From Tricholoma matsutake (lineage: Eukaryota; Basidiomycota; Agaricomycetes; Agaricales; Tricholomataceae), in assembly GCA_026075535.2 (NCBI GenBank), contig AP026548.1:3286001-3350000 (forward strand): a stretch of DNA of 64,000 bases, given 5' to 3'. A program made the position numbers and the translations under genes. Positions 47,012 to 58,174 of this stretch are shown here, piece after piece. A model generated the notes under the pieces. It did no database searches and was not told the origin of the DNA. It saw only the letters and a list, made by a program, of their open reading frames with translations. Each line of letters starts with the position of its first letter. Position 1 is the stretch's first letter.

Positions 47012-48287
47012 TATTGCACCAAATTCTTCTTAGATTGCGGCAAACTTTGGAGGAAAGACTCGCACGGAGCTCACAAAATCATTGCAATTCTTGAACATCA
47101 TCTTGAAGTCATTTGTGCAGCTCACGACAATATCAGACACAAAATGGTCTTCATGATGAAAGCCGTTATTTCCCTATGATTTTGGTGGCCTAACATGAAA
47201 GCAGACATTGCATGGTATTCGCACTTGCCACCTGTGCCAGGTATGACAAACTCGAAATCTCCTTATTCCACCTACCGTTGCCACACCCACACCTTTATTC
47301 GGCAAAGTCTACATTGATACCATGCAAATGCCTGCCTCAAGCAGATTCAAGTATATCGTACAAGGTCGATGTTCACTAATGACTTATTCCGAGTGGTGAA
47401 ACCTTCAACGAGAAAATGCCATGACCCTCGGGGACTGGATCTTTGAAGATATCATTTGTAGATGGGGTTCGCTATACGAAATTGTGAGCGATAACAGATC
47501 AGCATTCATCACAGTGTTGGAGTACCTTTTGAAATGATATCATATTAACCACATTCGAATTAGCAGCTACAACTCTCATGTGAACAGAATTGTCGAATGA
47601 GCTCATTTCAATATTCACCAATCGTTATTCAGAGCAGTCAATGGAGATCAGAGCAAATGGTCAGCTGGAGCACACTCGGTGTTTTGGGCAGAACGAGTTA
47701 TGGTTTGTAGATGCATGGGTTGCTCTCCTTACTTCGCAATTACAGAATCACACCCCCTAATCCCACTCGACATCTCCGAAGCAACATACTTGCAACCCCC
47801 TCCCGATTCTATCTTATCAACAACCGATCTCATCACTCAAAGAGCAATCGCCCTACAGAAACGATCAGCCAACATCAAAATTCTCTATTCGAAAGTCTAT
47901 ACTGCTCAACTCGAAGCCGTGAAATGTTTTGAAGTCATTCACAAATGAATGATGCATGACTACAACTTTGAAAAAGGCAACCTGGTCCTACTTCGCAACA
48001 CGCAAATCGAGAAATCCCTCAATCGCAAGATGCGACCTCAATATTTAGGTCCACTCATTGTCATCGATCGAAACTATGGAGGAGCCTATATTATCTGCAA
48101 ACTCGATGGATCAGTATTTCATTGACCAGTTGCAGCCTTCCGACTCCTTCCCTATTTTGCACAAAAATCAATTCCCCTGCCACTGAACTTCCTCGATATC
48201 GACTCCAAACGTCTCAAAAATCTTTGAAACACTTCGAACGTCGACAAAGATATTCCCGAAGATCTTCTGGACTTTGAAGACCAATAA
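47012..48287 (+). pseudogene. Gypsy 2 integrase, decayed
   Basis: The zinc-binding His pair (AAHDNIRHK) and FWWPNMKADIAWY are seen near 47110-47220, then frame shifts. The catalytic core keeps IVSDNRSAF (Asp) and NRIVE (Glu), the latter followed by TGA and AHFNIHQ. Further TGA stops stand before FWWP, after SEW, after YLLK, after EVIHK and after DGSVFH, mostly at Arg positions in related elements. The C-terminal part ([30 protein letters not shown]) ends near 48287. Confidence 0.75.
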
Positions 48288-48719
48288 TTATTCCCTTTCT
48301 TTGTTCACAATCACTTACCTATGACTTCAATCTCTTTTAGTGTACAATAAAAGTCATGATATCACATTATAGCATGGTCACACAAACTCCAAAAGGGTTT
48401 TTTGGCCATGATGATCTACTGAGCCTTTCTCTTATTCTCTTCATTCTTCTTTCTCTTTCTTCTACTCTTATTCACTACTTTTTCGAGACTCACAAGATTT
48501 AGATTGAAAAGAAAAAGAAAAATACAAAAATAATGAAGTCTTTTTTTACTCCTCCATCATAACTTCTAAAAGTTCTATCTCCCTACCTAGAACTTCCATC
48601 TCCACCTTCTTCTGCACCAATTTGGCTGCAAGCATCTTCCATCGAATGACCCATTTGTCGCTAACAACCTTGATATTGTCATTTGATGATACCTCTCTTG
48701 CTTTCCCTTTCCCTTTTGA
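48288..48719. other. spacer between Gypsy 2 integrase and the antisense gene
   Basis: C/T-rich sequence without coding signal. It would serve as the 3' UTR of both the plus-strand pol frame and the minus-strand gene (convergent). Confidence 0.5.
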
Positions 48720-49886
48720 CTACTTTTTGTGCTTCGATTTTGGTGTCAATGGGTTCAATGGTCCTGCAACTGTCTCCTCTGGCTCGACCAGCCCGACAAC
48801 TCGAATGTGAAGAGCTACAATAATCCAATCAGAAAATTAGAAAAAGTCACAATAGTCGAACAAGAAACACACCTGGTTTTGACTGCGAAATGTCTTTCAC
48901 AGCCCCGAATTTCCTTGCCTTGCCTTGTTGAAACCCTTTCCTTGACACCTCCTCCCAATAGCACCCCTGCACTGCCTGAGTGCATTTCATGCACTTCGGG
49001 GCTCCCTCCTTGACAATGCATGATGGCTGGGATATCATCCTAGCATATCGATCGCACTATGAAATGATTAGCACTCCGAAAAGCCCTTTGAAAACAAAAC
49101 AAACACTCACCGGACCTTCAAAGTCGAGCAGTCTGCTCATTGCAAACTTCACTTGCTTTGACTCCATGGAGTCCTCGACTTCGTCCTCCCCATCTTCGCC
49201 TCCCTTGACCTCCACTACCTTTCGTTTTGTCACCCGCACAATGGGTAGCTCCTCCTCTTCCTCGTCCTCATCCTTGTCCTCAACCTCTGCCTTGGCCTCC
49301 TCGATCAATTTAGCTTCAGCCACTAGTTGCTCATTTCGTCGCAACAACTCGGCCTTTGAAAGTGTCTTTGCGCAAAACTCACCTAGCACCATTTTGCAAG
49401 CCTCGACAAGAATGGCCTTGCGATCATCCAGTCTTGCCCTTTTAGCAGCAGCTGCCGCCTCCCGAGCTAGCTCCTCCTCCTCCTGAATCTGCCTCGCCTC
49501 TTCCTCAGCCTCCACCCATGCTTTTGCCTCAGCAGCTTCTCGATCTTCGCATTCCACTTCTTCGTGCAACTCCGAAAACAACAGCTTGGCACCCCATGAA
49601 AGCCATTCGTGCTGGGCCAATGGCTGATACAGCTCGAAAACTTCATCAACAACCTTTTGAATGGCCAGATCGCACTCTCCACCCAGATCGTTGGTGAGCT
49701 CATCATATTCAGCCTAAGACCACACATTTTAGCCAATTATATGACAAAATGAATGCAGGAACATACTATTCTGTCACAAAAACCCTTCCCCCACACTTTG
49801 AAATCCAAATCTTTGGTGGCATTGCACTCAGGCATCAATTTGGCATAGTCGAAGATGTTGGTATTGAGTTCGGTGAGGAGAGACAT
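48720..49886 (-). CDS. intact four-exon antisense gene inside Gypsy element 2
   Basis: Exons are 49886-49767, 49713-49111, 49056-48873 and 48814-48720. The three introns (53, 54 and 58 bp) are all GT-AG and the joined frame is open for 333 codons to TAG. The product starts MSLLTELNTNIFDYAKLMPE and carries DFKVWGKGFCDR at the end of exon 1. Exon 2 holds a globular part (LAQHEWLSWGAKLLFSELHE), then a long Ala/Glu/Arg coiled-coil and a Glu/Asp run, followed by a basic patch (VRVTKRKVVEV). Exon 3 has CIVKEGAPKCMKCTQAVQGC, a cysteine cluster that may bind zinc. This suggests a nuclear, nucleic-acid-binding accessory protein. A sister first exon sits in the inverted Gypsy remnant at 37758. In contrast to the surrounding gag-pol, I see no stop or splice damage. 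Function is unknown. Confidence 0.75.
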
Positions 49887-50022
49887 AACGAAAAGCAACT
49901 ATCGAGAGTTTAGAGGTTGAGAAAGGAGAGTGAGAAGTTTTTGAGTTTGTTTACAGCTTCAACACGATCATGCATTTCGCATGTGACTCCGATCGGCTGA
50001 CTGGGACAGTCAGGATTTCAGT

Positions 50023-50033
50023 AAGGGGGAGGA
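50023..50033 (+). other. polypurine tract of Gypsy element 2
   Basis: AAGGGGGAGGA directly precedes the 3' LTR start (TGATAG),as expected for plus-strand priming. The same tract precedes the inverted LTR remnant (37604-37614). Confidence 0.85.
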
Positions 50034-51173
50034 TGATAGGTCCACTGTGCACTCTAAGCTCTGGGAACATCTCCAGAGGCATTGACACATCAAAATGCAC
50101 ACTCCCAACCCCTACGAACCCCGCGACACCGCTCCGAAACTATTTCGATCAATTTTGATCAACTTCGAACAACTTTGAACGATCTCAAACGACTTCAAAT
50201 GACTTCGAACAATATCGCAGCACTTTGAACGCCTTTGGCTGCCATACACCTATTGCACTGCCCTTCAGATACATGCAGCACACCTTGTAGGAGTTAGTGC
50301 ATCGCATATCAAGCACCACCCAACACGAGGAGACACAACAACAGGATTTTAGGATGCGATTGTGGCGCTTTGACATCTTGATGATATATTGGATCAATGG
50401 GGACAGGTACCAGTGATAGATCATGCCTCTAGACATTTCCCTTCTTATCTTCTTTCATTTATTCTATGATTTGCAAAGATTCTCTATTGTTTTATATCTT
50501 GCCTCATGTATTCCTCATGTTTTATTTCCTTTTTAGTATCACTTCTCCCAAACATATATAGCCTTGTACTAGCTACTTAGAAAGACAGAATAGATTGTCC
50601 TCTCACACCAATCATCTGATTTAAGAGCTATTTTCTTGAGTCCAAGCGTCTCAAGTTAGTCTCAAAATTCAGTGTTTTATGCTGAATTTCCTCGAACTCC
50701 TCGTACTAGCTTCTCGAAACTATCGCATATCATCTATCCTCTCTCAACACCTTTCTACGTCCTCATAGTCCATCCTCAGCCACCATCGAAGGCATCTTCA
50801 TCTTCTATAAAGGCCTTCGAATTTCATCAAACTTCATCGCACCTCATCGAACTTCATTGCACCTCTTCGAATACTCTTTGAACTTCATTAAATTTCCCTC
50901 AAATGTTATCGCAGCGCTTTGTATGCCCTCGATTGTTATCGAACTTCTCTCAAATGTCATCGCAACGCTTCAAATACTTTCGAACCTCATCGAACTTCAT
51001 TGCGCCTCATTGCACCTCTTTGAACTTCATTGCACACCCTTTAGAGTTGTTTTCATACCCCTGGTTTACAGCGGTGATATTTAGTACCACCTTGCAACCT
51101 TCCTCTAACTAGTGTTATACAATTCGAGCCCTTATAGTGGGTTTTGTTTGGGTTTCCTGGTTGAGTATCATCA
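50034..51173 (+). repeat. 3' LTR of Gypsy element 2
   Basis: 1140 bp, 20 bp longer than the partner because of one extra unit of the GAACTTCAT.GCACCTC type near 50845. It keeps more CpG sites than the 5' LTR. Confidence 0.9.
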
Positions 51174-51770
51174 GTGTGTAAATCAGGGATGTGCTCCAGA
51201 GGCAGGATTGGCTCATCTGCCATTGCAACAAAACCAGCTCTGACTGTTGCTGCATGAATAAAAACAAGAATCTGTCTAAGGAGCATCCTTGAGTCCTTTG
51301 TATGCTGCATATTTGTTACAATGCTGCTGCCGACAAATGAATGGATCAATGAAAAAAAGGTGTCAGTGATAGTGCTGATTGTGTAAAAGTGATTCCCAAG
51401 GCAAATGGCAGACTCTGGCATGAAAACTATGTGGATGGTACCAGGCCACATATGACTGTGGTGACATAGTGTTTCAGAGTCATGATGACAGATACAACTT
51501 GAATGCCACTTACAGCTCCATGTCAGCTGTCAGAAGGATGGCCTCAAACTTAAAGTTCTCTGTGTCAATGAAGCTGTTATCGAAGTTTTCAAAAAGAGAA
51601 ATGCTGGCCAGCACATTTTTGCTTCTTGGAGTTGCAATGACCCACCACTTGCATCCACTCTTGTTTCTCACCTTCACACATGTGGCAAACCCATCTGTGT
51701 TGATATGGAGCTTGTGGTGGGCATTAAAAGTAGCAGCCAACCCCCATGAGGTGCTTGCAAATGGAAATAA
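51174..51770 (-). pseudogene. JmjC-like 2OG oxygenase gene, upstream piece, cut on both sides
   Basis: On the minus strand the frame enters from a hAT-like end at 51771 with STSWGLAATFNAHHKLHINT and DGFATCVKVRNKSGCKWWVI (51740-51510). It shifts frame after AILLTADM and goes on with GTIHIVFMPESAICLGNHFY, TISTITDTFF and HTKDSRMLLRQILVF, to EHIPDLH at the Gypsy 2 border. Agaricomycete proteins of this type have His-x-Asp and a later His as metal ligands in a JmjC-like barrel; here His-Ile-Asn replaces the first pair, so activity is unlikely even without the breaks. The C-terminal piece lies at 41005-41138. Confidence 0.5.
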
Positions 51771-52019
51771 CAGTGGGTACGACTACCCGTACTCGTCTGA
51801 CATGTGGCTTGTGACCCATGGGTTGTGAGTACATGTGCAGGTACACTCAAAAGTACCTGTGGGCTACCTGTTCCATTGCACGAAATCAGGATCTCAGGTG
51901 ATATCTTCATAACATATATTGTACAACACTGTGCATAAATGTACATCATTTAAGGCAAAAATGGAATTTCTTCTTCTTCTTCTCCCTCTTCTTCTTCATT
52001 GTCCAAGCAGAAATGGAAG
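51771..52019. mobile_element. left end of a hAT element
   Basis: CAGTGGGTACGACTACCCGT at 51771 has the CAGTG start of hAT ends and breaks the JmjC-like frame. GGAAATAA (51763-51770) would be the target duplication. I could not find the matching right end beyond 56.2 kb, so the full extent is open. It probably belongs to the transposase gene that ends at 52020. Confidence 0.5.
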
Positions 52020-55000
52020 TTATTCATCATCTTCTTCCTCTTCCTCTTCCTCTTCCTCCTCTTCCTCATCATCTGAACCACTCAGGAGTTGTTCCAATGC
52101 TTCCAGATCCTTCTGCAGGTCTTCAAGATCTTCATCAATAACATCTAGGTCCATCTCAGGTTCTCCCAGGCTACGTCCATATGCTTCTGCATCACCCACA
52201 GGCTCTGTCCTTGCTGCAAACTCAAATTCTGTAAGTTCATCTGTCCAGTGCATACCCTGGGTAAAGTTCAATGGACATCCTTTTTTGATTGAATACTTCA
52301 ACATCTGTAGAGCTTCCATCAGTTTAGCTGAGATACACCTTCTCCGAGAGGCCATTGTCTCCTTCCTAGATGAGAATACTCTTTCACAGGGGACACTTGA
52401 AGCTTGAATAGGTGTAATATCCATTGCAAGTCAGAATATGCAAGGGTACTGGTGTTCATGTTCCTGAATATAATTTAGCAAAGAAGCAAATTGCAGATAG
52501 AACATTTATTACCTGCCAAAATGCCAACATACCAGATCCAGAATTAGGATTGCTCAGATACTGATCTACTTTCTTTTTCAATGAAACTTTTGGCTGTGTT
52601 GATGTAACTTGATTTAGACCAAGAATATCCATTGCTGTTGTCTGGAAGGACAAAGACTTGGCTGCTGGCTGGTTAGATGGTCTCCCATCAGCCTGATTGT
52701 TATCATATGGATGAAGCTATCAGAATTACAGTATTCAAGTTATTAGCTTGGAACAGGCTATCAGTGTGAAGCTTACAGCTTTCCAAAATATGTCTTTGGC
52801 TATGGCATACTTCTTTGGTAGTTGGTCATGATAGTAACTTAGTTTGTTTGCAGGATCAATCACTATTCCTGATTATTTTTAGTTATTTCAAGCCAATGTA
52901 AACTTGAATAAGCTCACCCATTGCCACCACATATGTTGGTGTGTCAGCTAGATGGTCTTAATAATCTTCTAGCTTATCCAGACCAGGCTGAATAATATTG
53001 TTCCACTGTGGGTTATCTTTCTTGAGCAGTGTCCATCTGTTGATAAAGGCAGAGTATGCAGAAACTGAATAACATATTGTAGATGTTGCTTCAGCATCCA
53101 AAATATCCTGGAAAGCATGAGAAACCTAGGCCATTTATGTCAGTATGCTTAACTGTTAGAAATTAGCTGTATAATTACTTGAAGTATTTGCTGATAATCT
53201 GATAACAACTCCCAATCATGCTCATCTAACTGGTATTTCCACAGTTCTTTAAATTCATTATCATGTGTGATGTCTTCAATTGCCTATAACAGTGTCACTG
53301 TGTTAGCCTAAAGTAAATTAACAGTATGCCAAACTTACTTCTTTCAACTTCAAGACCCGATTGATCATCAGTAATGTTGATGACCATCTTGTTGTCACAT
53401 CATGGAGGAGCTGATAGTCTTGTTCAAAATACTGCTGTACATAGGTTGAAAAATGCTGTTTTTTGATATTACTATTTCATATCTGTTGATGTTGTGAATC
53501 AAAGTTGGCAAGAATGAATGAAAATATATTTTCCCACATTTACAAGAGAACGTGCAGTTGCAATGCAATCCTTGGCATAGGAATAACTGGGATTATAATC
53601 AGAATAGCCATCAATAGTGTCATTGATATATGACAGAACTATGATAGCTGCTAATGCTGCCTTGCATGCAAGATTTACAATGTGAGGGAAGCAGCTATAA
53701 AACAACATCAAAATTAGTTCCAAATACAGTAAATCATAAACCTACCAAATCCTTTGTTCATCCATATTAATATTGATTTTGCACTTTTGGAGGAGAGTTG
53801 ACAGGTATTTGAACATAGTGTCATTGTTGGACGCATTGTCACAGGTAATCCATCCCATCTGAGATGCTATTAGAGTCTGTCATGGCGTAAACATATAAAT
53901 TATTCTACTTACCTTTTCCATAATCTTTAAGTGGTCAGTGATAAACAGAAAACAATGTGCCAAATGTTTACCTGTGTGACGTCCAGGAAGCTTGTGAAAT
54001 CCGACAAGCCCTGATTGAAGTCGAAGCATTTTCTTAGAGCCACTAGGCACTTTCTCTGCTACAGCCTCAATCCAGTGTGCAGTTACAGCCATGAAAGATA
54101 TCTGGTTTGGATCAGTCCAGGCATCAGTAGTAAATGATATTTTTCCAACTGATTTCTATAAAAATTAAATTGAGTATGTATCTTAAAATTGGAAGGATTC
54201 ATTTACCGCCATTTCTTGTTCAAGCTGATTCATGTGTTCTTCATAAGCTTGTTCAATATGGGTGCGCATTGTAGAATGACCTGGAATGTCAGACTCCTGC
54301 AGCTCTTTACGAAGAAGCAGAAATATCTTTCTCAATCTTGGCGACTCCACAATATTGATAGACTGAAGTAATGTTAATATTACAACATGTTCAAGTTAGA
54401 CAGAATGAAACATACTTGATCATCACCAACAATAAATTCGAGAATAGCTTCTACAAATGCCTCCTTGGTATATTCTCGATGTTCCCCCTCCAATGATGTA
54501 GGCTCTGGTTCAGCACAAAATTTATGAATGGCTAGCAAGGCTGCTTCAGCAGTAATCTTAATCTTCAAATTGTCACAACCAGTAACCCATTCCTCGATGT
54601 GTTCACTGTATAAATGCTTTCCTAAATTAGATGTGCCTGTTGTTATGCCAAATGAAGCAATGGCATGTGAGGAGCTGGACTTGTGAGCATGTCTGAAATG
54701 CCAATTACTCAGTATGTAATAGATTTATAATGTGAAAACTCACTGGCATAGTACACACTCATGCCATCCCATGACCTTTGTGAAAAATGACCAGACATCT
54801 GTAGCACCACCTCTTGGCACTGAACAGCGCTGAAGTGGTTTGCTATGAGGTCCTGCATGTGGGAGTTGTGCACGTGAATGTGAATGAACACTAGAGACTG
54901 ATTGAGAGCCAAAAGATGACTGAGAGCTGGAGGATGACCAAGATGATGACTGAGAGCCAGAGCCTGGACTCAGAACCTGCACAAAAGTCCAAATGTTGCA

Positions 55001-56171
55001 GTCCTTCTACCAACTCCTCTTCAACATCTGAATGATCAGATTCACCATCTGAAGTTCTCAACTGTGAAGGTAAATTCTGGGGAGCATGTCGACGGGTTGG
55101 AGAAGGTTCTGGTTCATGAGTAAAGTGAATCTGACTACCACATTGTTTGTGTGGGGTAAATAAGAGTGAAGCAGCTTGCTTGTTACAAGAAGCCTCAATC
55201 TGATGAGCAGCAAAGATAGATACAGGAGCAACTGGAGTCTTGAAAATAGACTTCACAGGTTGAACCTTCTGGTTAGTGGTCTTGGAGGGTTTCGGAGCCT
55301 TATCAGAGGACTTCACAGCCTTGTTGGAGGACTTTGTAGCTGTGTTGGAGGACTTTGCAGCCTTGTCAGAGGACTTTGTAGCCTTGTTGGAGGACTTTGT
55401 AGTCTTGTTGGAGGACTATCAGAGGACTTTGCAGCCTTGTCAGAGGGTTTCGCAGTCTTAGCCTTAATTGCCTTAGGTTTAGCGGGAGTCAACAGTTGTA
55501 ATAGATCCATCTAAATAAACCCTATTAGTTGTATGTATATCTGAGAATACTGAGAGTGAGACTTGCCTGCTGTGAACGCTTAGATGGTTGTCAAAGACGT
55601 GGTTGCAGAATAGAAGGTTCTATAAGAATTATCATTACTTCTATATCAAGCTATGACAAACTTACAAACCTGCTAGAGTGGGTACAGAAGAACCTGTGCT
55701 TGGTAATACATCTGGAGTAACATCTATGCCATAAAAAAACTATAATCATCTCAAGAATCTAAAATTTGTGGATAATATACCTTGCAGAGCAACATTAGAT
55801 GATGACTTGGTTGCATTCCGGGTCTTTGTCTGAGGCACAGCCATTTCTGATGTGCAGTCAGCTGTCAGCATACAAATGCACAGATTATTGAATAACATGC
55901 CCAGTTGTTTCAAAGATGCCTTTCACAGAACACAAGTACGAGATTCTACAGAATTTTCAGGACACTTGAATTGGAATTACTGTAAGAAAGAATTATGGAG
56001 CATATACCAGAGGTGTCAGGAAGTACACTGGAAGCTAATTACATGAACCATAGTCAGAGAAGAAACATAATATAAATGCCTGCATATGGTCAACTGCAGC
56101 AACAGGCTGGTTGGCTTGCTCAGGCTGAGAAATATCTTCTGTATTTTTCAAAGGTTTTTTTCCACAAGGCA
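52020..56171 (-). pseudogene. hAT transposase with BED zinc finger
   Basis: The minus-strand gene has small N-terminal exons (a possible first exon at 56171-56085, MAVPQTKTRNATKSSSN at 55842). A low-complexity part with a 21-bp repeat follows. The BED-type finger pairs CVLC (54735) with GKHLYSEHIEEW (54610-54560). Next comes EAFVEAILEFIVGDDQ, then FMAVTAHWI, MGWITCDNASNNDTMFKYLS (53860-53800) and CFPHIVNLACKAAL. The conserved Arg-Trp is in VTTRWSSTLLMINRVLKLK (53400-53340). The C-terminal dimerisation domain shows AFWQVINVL, PIQASSVPCERVFSSRKET and MEALQMLKYSIKKG, followed by an acidic tail. Most exons are well kept, but TGA sits in QPRL-QPSKRS (near 55590) and some introns are unclear. It would bind and cut hAT ends. 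Confidence 0.7.
55282..55460. repeat. 21-bp coding minisatellite in the hAT gene
   Basis: Units like TTGGAGGACTTTGTAGCCTTG recur about seven times with small changes and encode on the minus strand a seven-residue repeat of the type KAAKSSD/KATKSSN. One unit is shortened. Such repeats vary in number between alleles. Confidence 0.75.
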
Positions 56172-56540
56172 TGATAAGAAATGGAGGGCAAGAGAGAGAA
56201 TGAGGAAGATGGGGGGAGAAAAGAAACTGGAGTATGGACCTGCTTCTCTTATGTGACAGTTCATACAGGCTAAAAACAGAAGTATTGATAACAATAGCCT
56301 ATTGATACAGTGATATGATCCAAACTACATAAGTAAATAAGACTTCCATAGAGCCTGGTGGTTCTTGTCATACAGTGGGAATTGGGCAATAAGAGTACAT
56401 GTTGAGCGATAGGATCGGAGGTAGGAGCAGAAGATCACATCCTCCACCCCAGATCCCCCACCTCGCGTCCCCACCACCACGCAATGAGAAGCCCCTGCTG
56501 CAGGTGCGGGTGCTGTTGTCATGGTTATTGTCATCCATGG

Positions 56541-57250
56541 TCAGTGTTCCTCCCCCAATCCACCCCTCAAGCAGTTGTTCAAGGGCATGGATTTGGGTGG
56601 CATGTCATCTGTGGTCGTCATCGAAAGCCACCTCCAGCCACCCTGCAAGCAGACACTTGCAGCAGTGGGGTGGTGGTGCTCCTCATGGTCATCATCATCC
56701 ACAGTCAGTGTTCCTTCCGCAATCTGCCCCTCGAGCAGTTGCTCGAGGGCATGTATTTGGGTGGTGTGTCATCCATGGTAGTCATCAAAAGCTCCCCCCC
56801 AACCCACTCTGCAAGCAGATGCTTGCAGCAGTGGGGTGGTGCTCCTCACAGTTGTCGTCCATGGTCAGTGTTCCTCCTGTAATCCACCCTTCAAGCAGTT
56901 GCTCAAGGGCATGGATTCAGGTAGCATGTCATCCATGGTCATCATCAAAAGCTCCCCCCATCCACCCTGCAAGCAGACACTTGCAGCAGCAGGGTGGTGG
57001 TGCTCCTCACAGTCATCATCGTCATCCACTGTCAGCATTCCTCCCACAATCCACCCCTCAAGCAGTTGCTCGATGGCATGGATTTGAGTGGTGTGTCATC
57101 CATGGTTGTCATCGAAAGCTCCCCCCATCCACCCCTTGCAGCAGTGGGGTGGTGGTGCTCCTCATGATCATCACAGTCATCATCATCCATGCTCAGTGTT
57201 TCTCCCACAATCCACCCCTTGAGCAGTTGCTTGAGGAGCTGGATGCAGGT
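56541..57250. repeat. tandem array, period about 163 bp
   Basis: CAGTGTTCCTCC-like words start at 56542, 56706, 56866, 57033 and 57193, giving periods of 164, 160, 167 and 160. Each full unit carries a stem-loop CAAGCAGTTGCTCAAG and most a second one, TGCAAGCAGACACTTGCAGCAG. Long open frames on the plus strand (56399-57280) arise from the repeat and have no recognisable domain. The same stem-loops occur in the hAT-like copies A and B and module C. Confidence 0.8.
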
Positions 57251-57299
57251 GGTGTGTTGTCCGTAATCATAGTTGGCTAGCTGTTGTTGATCCATGTGC

Positions 57300-58166
57300 G
57301 TGAGAATTTGGTACGTCATCGCTTCATCCTTCCACAGCTGTCAGTGATGTCGCTGGTTGGGGTGTCGATAGGTGCTTACCTAGCAGGCATCCCACTTCAC
57401 AGATCTCCCAGTACCCCTCAACCATCACCTGTGCCCCTTCTCCATCTCCTGTCCATTCTGAAGGCCTGACATCCTGTTTGCACAGGGAAACGGGCATTTG
57501 TGGGTTGTGTAGTGTCAGCCCCCATCATTAGCAATAGTTTATACCCTAAAGAAAGAAGAAAAACACTTAGTTAGTATATAAATACAAGAAACAAAACAAA
57601 ACAACCTGTACCAGCAGTGCAAATGACAGTTGCCACCATTTGCATTTGTGTGCTGTCCAAGATCGTCATTTGGGGCTATTTCCAGCTCTTGCTAGTGCAT
57701 GCATGGGCATGGGAGTGGTGGGAGCTGGGTTTGATGGAAGGGTGTGGTGGTGATGGTAGGAACAGGTAGTTGGTTCCACTGGTAATGAATGCGGTGATGG
57801 TAGTTACAGCTACAATATCGCAGGTTTCAAACCAAAACCAAGATAAAAGTTTGATGAAATACACTCATAGACGCCACAAACATAGACAGCATCATCATTG
57901 ACCTTTTGGAGGAGAGTCTTGTGGGATGCCAGGGGGAGTCATTATGGAGATATGCAGAGATCTATCTAGTAGAGATAAGAATCAGCTGATCACGAAGATA
58001 AGAAAGTCAAAACATGCTTACTTGGTATTACAAGAGTTTCACATATAAGATAATACTAGAAAACAAAGAAAAAGAGTGTAAGATAGAGTGGATGAAGAGA
58101 AGGAAGGGGAGCAGCACAGGAGAAGCAGCCAGATGCAATAGAAAGCACAAGTTGAAAGCTAGCTCA
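57300..58166. other. repeat-derived stretch (module D)
   Basis: A minus-strand intron 57611-57546 (GTACAGG donor, CTAAC branch point, TTTAG acceptor) and surrounding sequence (CAAATGACGATC upstream of it) resemble modules A, B and C. No coding frame or element ends were found. It may be part of one larger repeat together with the tandem array. Confidence 0.35.
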
Positions 58167-58174
58167 CACATGCT

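Larger units (their letters stand above)
41139..51173 (+). mobile_element. Ty3/Gypsy LTR retrotransposon (element 2) with an antisense gene
   Basis: Direct repeats 41139-42258 and 50034-51173 both begin TGATAG and end TATCATCA. Plus-strand order is gag with zinc knuckle, protease, RT/RNase H and integrase, then a 0.4-kb spacer, an intact antisense gene (48720-49886), a polypurine tract and the 3' LTR. Flanking bases ATGT (left) and GTGT (right) are the likely 4-bp duplication with one difference, because this length restores the frame of the interrupted gene. Gag-pol has many stops, mostly TGA at Arg positions, so the element is dead. Confidence 0.92.

Noticed and set aside
49057..49486. 168-codon Ser-rich plus-strand frame
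   Set aside because: Mirror of the Glu/Ala/Lys-rich exon 2 of the antisense gene.
56399..57280. 293-codon plus-strand frame
   Set aside because: Produced by the 163-bp tandem array; unit lengths are not kept in frame and no domain is seen.
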